DNA of 64,000 bases, taken from assembly GCA_009741485.1 (NCBI GenBank), contig CM019214.1:26079695-26143694 (forward strand). Direction: 5' to 3'. Positions 50,574-61,045 of this stretch are shown here, in pieces. The position numbers and the translations under genes were made by a program. Each line of letters begins with the position of its first letter. The first letter of the stretch is position 1. Origin of the DNA: Malurus cyaneus samueli (taxonomy: Eukaryota > Chordata > Aves > Passeriformes > Maluridae). Below the pieces are notes generated by a model, which saw nothing but the letters and a program-made list of their open reading frames with translations, was not told where the DNA came from and ran no database searches.

Positions 50574-51244
50574 GGAAATAAATGTAGATAAGTCCTATCA
50601 ATAAAGAAAACCATGCGTGGAAAGTATATAGACTTTGAGATGCTAATTATTTCCTAATAACCCTTGACTGTTTTATTACGGAATATAATAGTCAACAACA
50701 TTATCATGGATCTGCTTCCTAAAATAATGCAGGTATCTGCAATTAAATAGCAGTAACTTCGATATAATTAAGTGCACTGTATATAAAACTGTGCATACCA
50801 AGAGGTGGAATCACACAGATGTGTTAAAACATTACTAGGAAACCATTGAAACAAGATGGGAATAAGGAAAACCAAACTTTTCTGTACAGTTATTTTTGCC
50901 AGGATAAGAGGGATTTTGGTTCATCCTAACTGCAATTTACAACACAGGCATGCCCTAAACTGGCCGCCTAAAGCAGGTTTGTAACAAAACAAAAGAAATA
51001 GCTACTTTCTGACTGTGATTTATCTTATCCTCCTATTCAGGCGTAAAATGGGTGATACAAATTGAACATTATGTACTTAAACACGCTTTCTCCCTTATAT
51101 TGACCACTCTCTGAGTCAGGCAACATTCTCAGGTATTTGTTTATTTCATGCATGTCTGAAGTCATCTTTAAGGCAGACTGTTTTCATCATGTGTACCTGC
51201 ACTAATTATTCCTTCTCCCCTCCACCCTCCAAAAGAAATTGGTG

Positions 51245-51266
51245 AAAAAAAAAAAAAAAAAAAAAA
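51245..51266. repeat. Poly(A) run
   Basis: Twenty-two A in a row. Confidence 0.9.
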
Positions 51267-52785
51267 TCTGCATTTTGTGCCTGGTTTTAGTAATGATAAA
51301 CAATCTTCTTGATTGGGTAGAGAATTTCTGTAACAAGCTTACATCCACTTTGCACATGTATTCACACAACAATGGAAAACAGACTCAAAGTACATCCTTA
51401 TCATGAAAATATATTGCTCCAACGTAGTATTAACTACAACTTTTTAAATAAATATATAGTTCCTATGAAGAGCAAGCAATTGTAGTTCAATGAAAGATTT
51501 AATTTCATTTTGCTTCTTTGTATTTTGAAAATTGCTGAAACATAGATTTCTTTGGTTAATGTAGTACAAAAGCACTTCTCTCAGCGCATCCAATAGTCCC
51601 AATTGTACAAACCACATAGTGTCAAGTTATTTCTTATTAGCCTGGTTTAGAACAGGGATTCAAGTACCTGTATGTGGCATGCAATTCATGTAAGATGCTA
51701 AAAACTGAAGGACAAGTTGTAGCTGTTCTACTTGGTATAATTAACAATGGTGCCACAGCTTCAATCTGACTCATATTTCCCAAGCAAGTGTCTTAATCAC
51801 TGGTGTACAGAGGCAATCACTCATTTGTTCTGGACCACTGAATATTTATTTATTTAAAATGGAACAGCTCCAACAAGAAAGGCAGAGACTGATGTAGTGT
51901 GTTTTAGTAGCAGGGCAATTACATAACAGAATTTATGTTAGTCAATAAATCCCTGCAACAGGGAATCACAAGATAAAACTATTACAAAAAGTCTCAGTCG
52001 TACATTTAGACAGCTGGCAGTTCTGAGAAGTGGCACTGTAGCTGAAACATAATTCTCTTTAAAAACATACTCCTGCAGAAATGAAGAATAGTTCTGTTCA
52101 TACTGGTATTTTAGACACAGAAGTACAGTACTGCCTCTTTCCACAATCTCTAACCCACTAAGTGAAGACTTGGGACTTGGATGGGCTTGGACAATAGTCC
52201 ATGTAACTCGTGTTCTCGTAGCAAGTAATCAAGATTGTAGTAACAAAGCAGTGCTTAATCCTGAAAGAAAAACAAACAAACAAAAGAATTCAATCTTCTT
52301 ATATTCAATTTTTTTGTCTATTACACCCCTAGATAAGAAGATAAGACTATCTTTTTCTACTCTAATAAACTTGTGCCAGGTAAATGAATATTTGTTGATG
52401 TTTTAAATACTAAAGTATCATAAATAATGTTTTTTGCCAATCTACATGAATAAAAATAGTGGACTGTTATGAAACTTTACAGTAGTTGTAAGAATGATAG
52501 CACTATCCATCTAAAGTGTTTGAATTTATTTTAATCAAAGAATTAAAAGTTGTTAATAATAGAAAAAAAAATGTAGAGCAAACATAAATTTAGATTTATA
52601 AACATGAGTATCTGATAAATAGGGTTTTTTAATTCCTTATTCAAGTTGCCTTTTCTGCAATCAAAATATATTTTTGTGTAAGAGGAAGGGAATAAAGTAA
52701 TCCACTATATATCCTTTGTTTAACATGCAAGTTCAATATTTTTGGAAAATAATGTATCATTTTTACAACAAAAAACAGTTTTCTT

Positions 52786-52805
52786 AAAAAAAAAAAAAAA
52801 AAAAA
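52786..52805. repeat. Poly(A) run
   Basis: Twenty A in a row. Confidence 0.9.
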
Positions 52806-55167
52806 GAAACAAAAAACACATAGTAGCTTCTCCACAGTTTAGTATTTTATAATTATCTAAAAATATAGAGCAAAAATGGGAGAAAACACAAAATAATTTC
52901 AGTGTAACATCATGAAAGCATAACTGTAATAAAATTTGTGAACAACATATATTTTGATTCCCTATGTTTATGCTTATTGCTCAGTTAATGTTACTTTCAA
53001 AACTTTGAACTTTCCCTTTTTTGGGGGACAAATTTAATATTTATTACATCCATTCATGACATATATTTCCGTCTACCATGCACAATGTCTGATATATGTT
53101 GAAAGAGGTATCAGAAAGAAAAGGTACTTAGACTCTGGAAATCAATCCCCACTGTATGATTTTCATAAAAGTCTCAGTTAAACAGAAAGAAATATGCAAA
53201 GAAACTTTACCTACCATGGAGAGAGCTATACAAAAAGATGAGAGAATAATGTAATACTTTCAGTATAGTCATGTTGGTTCTTGTAAACCACTGTAGCCTC
53301 TGATGATACCAAATGTGAGAATGATTTAAGATGAACTTGTGCTTCAGAAAATAAAGGAAATTTTGTTCATTCCATGTTTTACTGAAGCTTATGTGTGTTA
53401 CCAATGTCTTGAAGAAACAGTATTTTGTACAAACAGGTTCATTTCCCTTTTTTCCCTTTTAGCAAGCTTTTCAGGTGACATAGAAGCACATGGTTAATGC
53501 AGGGGGTTGAAGATCACAAGATGATCCAGCAATTTATTACACAGGAGTGTAAATTGATGGTTATGAAGAAAGCATTTAGAGATATGTCAGGTAGTGGCCA
53601 CATCTGTGAGCTGTAATGTGTGAACAATATATAATATCCAAGGAATGATAGCATGGGCAGTACAAGGCAATATTAATTCTGGAATTGTTCTACTATTTTG
53701 TCTTCTTATTCCTCACTAACAGTTAAGTAGAATGAGTATTTATGGCTATATTAGTACATTTAATGACATCACCAATGGTTTGTTTCTCCTTCTCAATGCC
53801 AAAGAGCCAATTTTCTGGCTACATATGCTGACAATAACCCAACATCTGCTCTTAAATTCCCATTGAACTTTGGCAATTGAGGGCACTGACCTAGGCTGAG
53901 CACTCAGATGCACTTTATATTCCCATAAGGAAGCTTTTAAGGAGCTTGAACGTTTTGGACTGTAAATCAATCCAAAAGGAGGATGGAAGCTGTTGCAGAC
54001 TGGTGTGTTGCTGGTAGGAGCCATTTAACTGAGGTGATTTTTAGAAAAGTTGCTGTCATTCAGGCAACAGCATTTGAGGAGCTACTGATGCTCACAGGTC
54101 ATTAATCCAGTGCACAGGTTCATCTACTAGAGCCTCTCTACACTGCTCCAGGTAATATTTCAGCAGCTAGCTGGATGCCAGCATTGCCCTGAAACATTTG
54201 CATTTTCCTAACATGCTAATTTGTCAGACAGTGAGCTTTTCTTTCAGTCAGCTGTCTAAAGGGAATCTTGTTAGTAGGGGGCAGTTGTGAGTTTCATGTA
54301 CTTATGATGAGGGTAAGAATATCACCAAAATATATACAAATTCAACTGTCAGGCTTTAGGATTGCTTTTAATCAACTTCTGGGCATCTAAACCTGGTTCC
54401 ACACTTTGTAACTTCAGGCAACTTTATGAGAGTTATAATTTAAATGCAGCTTATAGAGACAAAGGAGATAAATAGGCAATGACAGCAGGTGAATCAGACC
54501 TCTGGAGTTCTCTACACCCTGCTCCATTTTGAAGGAAGGTGAGCAATGACAGTCCTGACCAAAACACATCATGTGACTCCTAGGCAGGTGATGGATGCCT
54601 GGCACTTTGTTACCACCTTGGCCTTAGCCGTGACACTGTGTCACATTTATTTCTGGGGCGGGGTGGGGTGGGCAAAGTGGCCCTATCTTTCTGCATCTTT
54701 CTCTGCTTCTGCAGAAACTTGAAAGGTGGAAGGGAAAGAAAAAACATATCAGTAACATACATCTGTTAATTTTTTGTATTTGAGTGCCCAGTACATTTGG
54801 CTTTAAAAAATATTTTAACATTCGTCCAGTCTGTTTCACATCATCTGACTTCTCATGTATTTCCTATTCCTGGTTCCGGAGTGTGTATTAAATATCCCTG
54901 TTAATATATCATTTGACAAACACACATTACATTCACACACAACTTCCTCTTCACGTAGTATATATCTGTATATGGCAAGCGCCACATCTTAAACATACTT
55001 AATTTCTGGAGGCCTTTCTTACAAATGAAAGGCTGACATAAAGAAGCCATTGATTATTTCAAACTTCTCCATCTCACACTCCAGCTGGTTCCCTTTCTTT
55101 CCTCTTCAACACCTGGCTCTCATTTTCCCTAGTCTTTCTTTTGCTGCTGCTGTAGCTGCAGAAGCCC

Positions 55168-55530
55168 ATCTTTCTGACTTTCACAGCCCTTGGCAAGTTC
55201 GAGTCCAGATGGGCTTTGGCGTCCTTAACCCCATCCCTCCATGATCAGACAATGTCTTTATACTCCTCTAGGGCTGCCTGTCCCTGCTTGCATATCCTCT
55301 GTGCTTCCTTTTTTTTTTTTGTCTCACTTTAATCAGAATCTCCTTGTTCATCCATGCAGTCCTTCTATAACTTTTCTTTGACTTGCTACACCTTGGGTTG
55401 GACCATTTTTGAGCTTGGAAGAAGCGAGCCTTGAAAACCAACCATCCCTCCAGGAAATCTCTTCATTCTCCCCTTTTTAAGTATTGTGACCAGCATCTGC
55501 CATAGACTTAGGCAGACTAGCTGAGCACAA
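55168..55530 (-). mobile_element. CR1 LINE fragment (ORF2 region), antisense
   Basis: As written on the + strand it carries the complement of a CR1 ORF2 segment: 'cccatccctccatgatcag', 'ctccttgttcatccatgcag', 'ttggaccatttttgagcttg' and 'ccttgaaaaccaaccatccc', in CR1 order. A T run interrupts it near 55310. It is 3' truncated and not translatable. Confidence 0.8.
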
Positions 55531-58500
55531 CCATTATGTATCAGCTATTTTGGGTTACAAGTCCAAAACACAAGCAAACATCAACACTTTCTCTGATAAC
55601 TCTATCATCAATTAGCTTCCATCATTATAAATTGCACATCTTTCTTTCTATCAGAAATTATGATGAAGTTGCTTTTATTTTTGTTTGTCTGTGGTTTCTT
55701 TGGTTTCTTTTTTCCTATTAATAATTACATTGCTTCTTAAAGTGTGTTCTGTCTTTCAGCTTCCAGAAGTATCATAATGAAAAATACTTTGTGGACTTAC
55801 ATGTCCCAAAGTGAGAGCATAGACCATGCTCCACTAAGAAAGAACAAAAGGAAACTTTCAAATTATATTTAATGCTTCTTTATGTGACCTTGAAATTATG
55901 ATATTTATGAGCAGCTACCACTATGTTAATACTCTGGAACATCTATTTTTGACAAGATGACTTGGAAAAATGTACAATGTGTTGTAACCATCCCTGCACT
56001 GTACAAGGTTAAAGATTTAACCCATTTCTTCAGTACTACACATAGTTTTATCTTAATTTAAAGCATTCATACTTTAGCCTCAAAACAGTGCATTTCAAAC
56101 ACCTTGTCCTTGATTTTGTCTCTTTTAATTTTTTTTCACCCTTTTATCAAGGCAAAGCAAAAGTTGAAAAATGAATGTGAATGTTATCTCATCTCAATTT
56201 AGTTTCATTTACATTACATTGCATGTACCAGTTTGGAAGGCATTTAAAATCAAGAAATTATTGACTAACTGACAAGTCAAAGGAAGAATATTAGCTCAGA
56301 ACATGTTGACTACGTATAGCAAAAAAAATTCAGAATTAAATTTATAGGGAGATAGTGAAAGCTTTCTGAAGAACGTGTCTGGTCATATATGACCTCCCAT
56401 TTTACTACCTCTTGCTTTTTTGCCCCCTCAAACTGTATGCTTCCAGTACCTTTTTAATTTTCATTCACAGTTTCAACTAACTCTTTCTCCTTTTTCAAAA
56501 AGTATCTATTTCTTTTCTCTTTCATCTCTCTCACTCTTTTTTATTAATGCGTTGCCATATAAGTTAGGTAAAAGAATTCGTTTTCCCAGAATTCAAAATG
56601 CACTTTTCAATTAGTTTGCATACTAACAGGCATCTAAATTTAATTTTGGATAAATTAGTTAAGCATTTTGAATTACAGGAATAAAATAGTACCAAAATAT
56701 ATTTAATGTGAATGTTCAAGACAACCCTGAAGTAACGTTTTAATCAGCTAGCTCTGGTCATGCATGGCCAATTAAAATACTTCAAATTAACCATCTTCAG
56801 TCCTTCAAAGTGAGAGGAAAACTTGGTCTTCTGAATTTTTACACATAGAATAATAAGCTTAGGATCAGTGGCCTGTAGAAACAGACAGAAACCTGAGGAC
56901 ATCTACCACTTATTTTGGATAATGAATCTACTGTCACCACAAGTGAGATTCAAACAATTTGATGCAGGAAAGTTGAACCAGTAAGAACAAAAGAAACCTT
57001 TAATTTTACTGTCTTAGGGAAAAAATAAGCAGCAGTTTAAACCATATTTTATGGCTAAGTTTAAAATTAATCTGATTTTTTTTTTTAAAGAAAATTTATT
57101 CATTTACAGAGAGAAGGAGAGGAAATAGAGATATAATGCAGACTTAGATTCATCCTGGGATGTCTCTACCTGGTTGGATTTAGCCTTTACAGTTCATAGT
57201 GTTTAATATCAAAGTTCAGACTATTTTTTTCCATTCCTTTTCGAGGCAATTTAAGGGAAAAGGAAAAACTAAAAAGCCTTTTAACATTTAACAGTGACTC
57301 CAGGCATACAGTCATTGATGAGACACAGGCATTTCGAAAGAGCTGTTCAACCTACCAAGATCTGAGTTGTTCCCTTACCCATTTATCTCTTGCCAATGCT
57401 ACAACCTGAACTTTGACAAACAGATTTCTAATTTAGTCTTGTGCCTAATTCAGGTGGGATTAAGCCAGGCCATTGTGTTTCTTTTCATTTTCTTTGTTTT
57501 GTTCTTTGTAAGGTCTTTCATTCTATGCAGACAAGAGCAGAGATGTTATCTGTGTGTATGAAGAGGAACAGCAGGTGACACTCCTGAGCATTCTCTTCAG
57601 ATGGACCCCACAAAAAATAAAGAAAAAGAAGGAAAAAAATGAAGAAGACTTTTGAACCAGCTTATGTCATTAATCTGGCTAAGAATATGTCTATTAAATC
57701 AACAAAGTTGGGAGTGCCTGCTCAGGCACATCTCAGTACTTGAGAACCTCAATCCCATTTACTGCTGCTGATGTTGCACCAAACACTGAATCTGATATTA
57801 GCATTGTTTGGTATTTCAGCTTCAATCTTTGTCATTAATGTTCATGAACTCTCAGTCTGAAGGCATACCTAGTTATTGATGACATTTCTTTGTATCAGAC
57901 TACATCATTAAGATTATATTTTGCATTTATTTTCTCTTTTTCATCACCTATCATTTCGCAGAGAAATTGTTCAGAAGAAAGCAGAAAGAGTTTAACAACT
58001 AAGTATGTACACTAAAATAAGTAACTTTGGAAAGAGACTGCACCAAATACATGCAGGAATAGATTAAATGATATATAAAATTGTTCTCATGCAAATTACA
58101 TTATAGTTTAAATAAAGTTTTCCATCTGAAAGCTTCCTGATTGATTTACACTGTATGTTTAGGACAAGGTTGAGCAGGGCTACAAAGAAGATTATTTAAT
58201 CTAATCTCTTTTGTAGATAGAATAAGACACCTGCTTTGCTTGGAAAAAGTGATAAGTGTGAAAAGCTGAAAAATTGTAATTATACCTGCCTATTAAAAAG
58301 AAAAAAAATCCCCTTTTGGATAAAACTTACTTCACTACAGGTGTCTTCTGTAACCTTCCGAATATTATCTTAAACAGATGTCAATGATTAATTGCATGAG
58401 TGTTTGGCAAAATCATTAAAAGCAGAGCTTGTAGCAAAAGCTGATTGAAGGCCTATGCCCAGGATAATTACCATATTGTCAATCAGATCTGTGAAACTAC

Positions 58501-58919
58501 AGAAACATCATTATTTATCCAAAAAAGTTCTCTCTGTAACTACAGTATTTTGGTAGAGACATACATGCGTAGTGAATAAGCCTTAAATCAGAAAAAAAAG
58601 TAGTTTTAAGCAATATTCTTAATTTACAGAAAACAGAACAAAGAAACTGTGATACTATTTTGATAGTTCTGCAAAAATTATAGAAGAGTCAAATTTATTG
58701 AAATTTAATAGACAAATTAGCTGACGTATGTCAGGTCTGCAATATACTGAGTGAGAGTAGTGCATTTATGATTATAGGAACACAATAATTGGGCTTTTTT
58801 TAATCTACAGTTACCATAAATATTCAGGCACAGATTTGTAAAAATAAAGAAATAAACATCTAAAATCAGACCTCTAATCATGAAATGGCAGTGGTATTGA
58901 AGTTATTTATGAAATAAAC
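55531..58919. other. Unique AT-rich sequence, part possibly conserved
   Basis: No gene or known repeat. The block 58370-58500 is listed separately as a possible conserved element. Confidence 0.55.
58370..58500. promoter_or_regulatory. Candidate conserved non-coding element
   Basis: It holds homeodomain-type cores (GATTAATTGC at about 58386 and TAATTA at 58465-58470) in a block free of simple repeats. No comparison is available, so this is motif-based inference. Confidence 0.2.
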
Positions 58920-59345
58920 TAGAGAGATGAGGAAAGGCTGAATTTTCAGGCTGACAAAGTTGTGGCTGTTCAACCCAGAATAGAGAAGATTGCATGGAAA
59001 GCTCATAGCATATGCCAGTGTTTGAAGGGGGCCTACAGGGAAGTCAGAGAGGGACTCATCCTCAGGAATTGTAGTGACAGGAAAAAGAGTAATGGGCATA
59101 GACTGAAAGAGGGGAAAATTAGATCAGATATTGGGAAGAAATTCTTTACGGAGGGTGGTGAGACACTGAACAGGTTGCCCAGGGAGGTTTTGGATGCCCC
59201 AACATGGGGGATATTCAAAATCAGGTTGGATAATGCTTTGAGCTTGGTCTAGTGGGCGACATCCCTGCCTGTGGCAGGGGGCTTGGGACTACATGATCAT
59301 CAAGGATCCTTTAAAACCCCTTAACATTCTATGATTCTATGATTT
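58920..59345 (+). mobile_element. CR1 LINE 3' region with intact tail
   Basis: The whole CR1 3' order is present: 'agagatgaggaaaggctga', 'gaaattctttacggaggg', 'aggttgcccagggaggtt', 'gttggataatgctttgagc' and 'ggcgacatccctgcc'. The tail 'attctatgattctatgattt' lies at about 59320-59345. It is 5' truncated and about 425 bases long. A poly(T) run follows after 59373. Confidence 0.92.
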
Positions 59346-59370
59346 CATGAGGGATTCTTAGAATTTTTTC

Positions 59371-59373
<3 letters not shown>

Positions 59374-59403
<30 letters not shown>
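59374..59403. repeat. Poly(T) run
   Basis: About thirty T in a row, just 3' of the CR1 tail. Confidence 0.9.
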
Positions 59404-59407
<4 letters not shown>

Positions 59408-59937
59408 AACTACCTTTCCATGGATATAGTAGAGAGAACACATATATATATTGCTGAGACAGAATAGTTGAAATGTGTCAAATTATCATCAAAGTCAGTA
59501 GAGTTAATGCAGATCCCCTAGGTAGAAATAAGATCTTCTTACAAAAAAAAATAAAAGTGTGCCAAATTGAAACACTAGGAAATGGAAAGTGGCTGTTAAA
59601 AGATAGCATAGGAAAAGCCAGGAGAGGGAACTACACCTGATGAATCAGAACATTTACAGTATACCCCAGTGGAAAGGTTTTGTCAGATGAAACAGACAGT
59701 GAACTTTCAGAGTTCTCTCTGAGTAAAAACCCTATTTAAAAAACTGAGCAAAGAAGATAATTATTTCTTTTATTTAAGTTTTCAGACCTTTCTGTTCATT
59801 TAAAAGAATGATATTCTCTACTCACTCTATTGCAACCAAAAATTCACTCAGGCAAAACTAATTGTTTTCTACATTTTATAATAAAAGGCACTGAATGAAT
59901 AAAATTTTGATCCTGTTGTTCTATATATGTTGCTGTC
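59404..59937. other. Unique AT-rich sequence
   Basis: Nothing recognised. Confidence 0.65.
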
Positions 59938-60735
59938 CCATAGAATCATGGAGTGGCTTTGCTGGAAGGCAGCTCTGGAGATCATACAGTTCAACCATTC
60001 TGCAGGGATCAGTGGCAGTTAAAACAGGTTGCTCAAGATCATGCCAAGTTGGAGTTTGACTAAGTCCAGGGATGTAGATTCCACAAAAAAACTTGATCTG
60101 ATTTGACAACACTCCCAGTAATACAGATTTGGGTTTTTTTAAATAGAATTTCCTGTATTTCAGTTGTGCCCATTACCTCTTGTGCCGTCACTGAAGGCAT
60201 CACTGAGGATAAGCCTTCTTGCCTCATGGACACATGTTCACTTTGGCATTCAGCAGGATCCCTGGCTGGCTTTGCAGAGCTCCTTTCCACCAAGTCAGCC
60301 CCCAGAAACTCAACAAGAGTGAATGGGTTATGCTCCTTCCATCATCAACAAACTTGCAAAGGATGTACTTGGGCCCATCCAGATGACTAACAAAGATGTT
60401 GAATAATATTGGCTAAAGTACCAATCTCTTCTAGCCTCCCACTAGACTTTGTGCTGCTGAAATCCTTTAAGCCCAGAAGTTCAGCCAGTTTCCAGTCCAC
60501 TCCCCATGCGTCATCTTTCTTTTTTTGAGCATGTTTTGTCAGACAGCTGCAAAAGTCAAGATAAAAAAAGTCCACTGTCCTTCTCTCATCTGTCCTGCAA
60601 GTTAGTTATCTCCTTCTGGAAACTTGAGATTTGTCAAGGGTATTAAAAAAAAAAAAAATCACAATCATCTTATTGTCCTTCTTGTGTTTGCAAACAAGCA
60701 TGGTGATTTGCTTGATAACCTTCCCAGGGTGTCAG
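59938..60735 (-). mobile_element. CR1 LINE, reverse strand, about 800 bases
   Basis: The left edge 'catagaatcatggagtggc' is the complement of the CR1 3' end. Further right come 'ccatccagatgactaacaaa' with 'gatgttgaataatattggct', then 'cagccagtttccagtccac' and 'gataaccttcccagggtgtc', all in antisense CR1 order up into the ORF2 end. An A run (60645-60657) interrupts it. It is dead by many indels. Its 5' end abuts the next CR1 copy. Confidence 0.85.
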
Positions 60736-61045
60736 AGCATGGGCCAGGCTCTGCTCAGCGGTACCCAACAATAGCACAAAAGGAAATGGGCAGAAACTGA
60801 TGCAAAGGAACTTCCACCTGAACATGAGGAAGAACTTCTTTATTGTGTGGGTGACCATGCACTGGAACAGGTTGCCCAGGGAGGTTGTGGAGTCTCCCTC
60901 ACTGGAGATATTCAAGAACTGTCTGGATGCAATTCTGTGCCATGTGCTCCAGAATGACCCTGCTTGTGCAGGAAGGTTGGACCAGATGGCCCCACTGTGG
61001 TCCCTTCCAACCCAACCCATTCAATGATTCTGCAATTCTGTGCAT
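60736..61045 (+). mobile_element. CR1 LINE 3' region with tail
   Basis: It begins 'gcatgggccaggctctgctc', then 'acttccacctgaacatgagg', 'aacaggttgcccagggaggt', 'gttggaccagatggcccca' and 'cccttccaacccaacccatt'. It ends in the tail 'aatgattctgcaattctgtg'. It is better preserved than the other copies here, suggesting a younger insertion. Confidence 0.93.

Larger units (their letters stand above)
50574..55167. other. Unique AT-rich sequence
   Basis: A runs lie at 51245-51266 and 52786-52805. The open frames on the - strand at 51938-52144 and 53746-54024 show no known domain. No gene or known repeat is recognised. Confidence 0.55.

Noticed and set aside
58962..59252. 96-codon open frame
   Set aside because: It is CR1 3' region, which is not coding in this element.
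60670..61027. Open frames of 116 and 75 codons
   Set aside because: Both fall in the CR1 pair and do not represent a host gene.
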